A stretch of 18,544 nt of DNA from Larix sibirica (Eukaryota > Streptophyta > Pinopsida > Pinales > Pinaceae). The notes below the pieces were generated by a model. That model saw only the letters and a program-made list of their open reading frames with translations. It made no database searches and was not told where the DNA came from. Positions 18,446 to 18,544 of this stretch are shown here, one piece after another. Numbering within the stretch: the first letter of the stretch is position 1; each line of letters begins with the position of its first letter. Location of the stretch: NCBI GenBank assembly GCA_004151065.3, contig NWUY0304117534.1, positions 1-18,544 on the forward strand, in the 5' to 3' direction. Made by a program: the position numbers and the translations under genes.

Positions 18446-18544
18446 TGCTGATGGAATTGTAGTATGGGACTTGTGTTGAAATAATGTAACTTCGAAGAAT
18501 ATTCTACTTGTATTATTCCTCCTTCGGGAGATGTCTTTAATGTA
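18446..18544 (+). other. Start of the PPR gene 3' UTR
   Basis: The 99 bases after TGA contain AATAAT at about 18480 and other AT-rich near-upstream-type elements, but no canonical AATAAA. The polyadenylation site is probably at or beyond the window edge. Confidence 0.5.

Overview
The window looks like nuclear DNA from a land plant. It has long AT-rich non-coding stretches, several decayed plant-type LINE retrotransposons, a 5S-rRNA-like relic, and one intact nuclear gene for an organellar RNA-editing factor of the PLS-DYW pentatricopeptide repeat (PPR) class. A gymnosperm, perhaps a conifer, is my best guess from the style of the LINE proteins as I remember them and from the amount of old retrotransposon debris. 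That is inference; nothing here fixes the species.

Layout from left to right. Positions 1-1151 (minus strand) hold the ORF1 tail and ORF2 endonuclease of LINE-A, which runs off the window edge. Positions 1152-2360 are AT-rich spacer with a 68-bp segment that resembles the internal promoter half of plant 5S rRNA (1805-1872). Positions 2361 to about 9217 (plus strand) are a nearly complete but dead LINE, LINE-B. It has ORF1 (DUF4283 plus a ruined zinc knuckle), ORF2 (endonuclease, reverse transcriptase, zf-RVT, RNase H), and then an unexpected third coding-like segment at 8409-8978. Positions 9850-11113 (plus) and 11296-11610 (minus) are two decayed coding-like regions that I do not recognise. 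The first is broken by a 17-bp tandem duplication. Positions 11708-12080 are a three-copy, 124-bp nested tandem repeat. Positions 12403-12507 (minus) look like the last coding exon of an unidentified gene. Positions 13806-13880 are a three-copy, 25-bp tandem repeat. About 14629-15466 is the 3' end of a third LINE, LINE-C (RNase H plus poly(A) tract).

The only gene that looks functional is the DYW-PPR gene at 15780-18445. I predict two coding exons: a 27-codon first exon with organelle-targeting composition, a 134-bp GT-AG intron, and a 2451-bp second exon, giving 843 residues. Its job would be C-to-U editing (or RNA processing) in plastids or mitochondria. The other elements do not form a pathway with it. 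They are insertions that have decayed to different degrees, many through stop codons of the kind expected from C-to-T change in methylated DNA.
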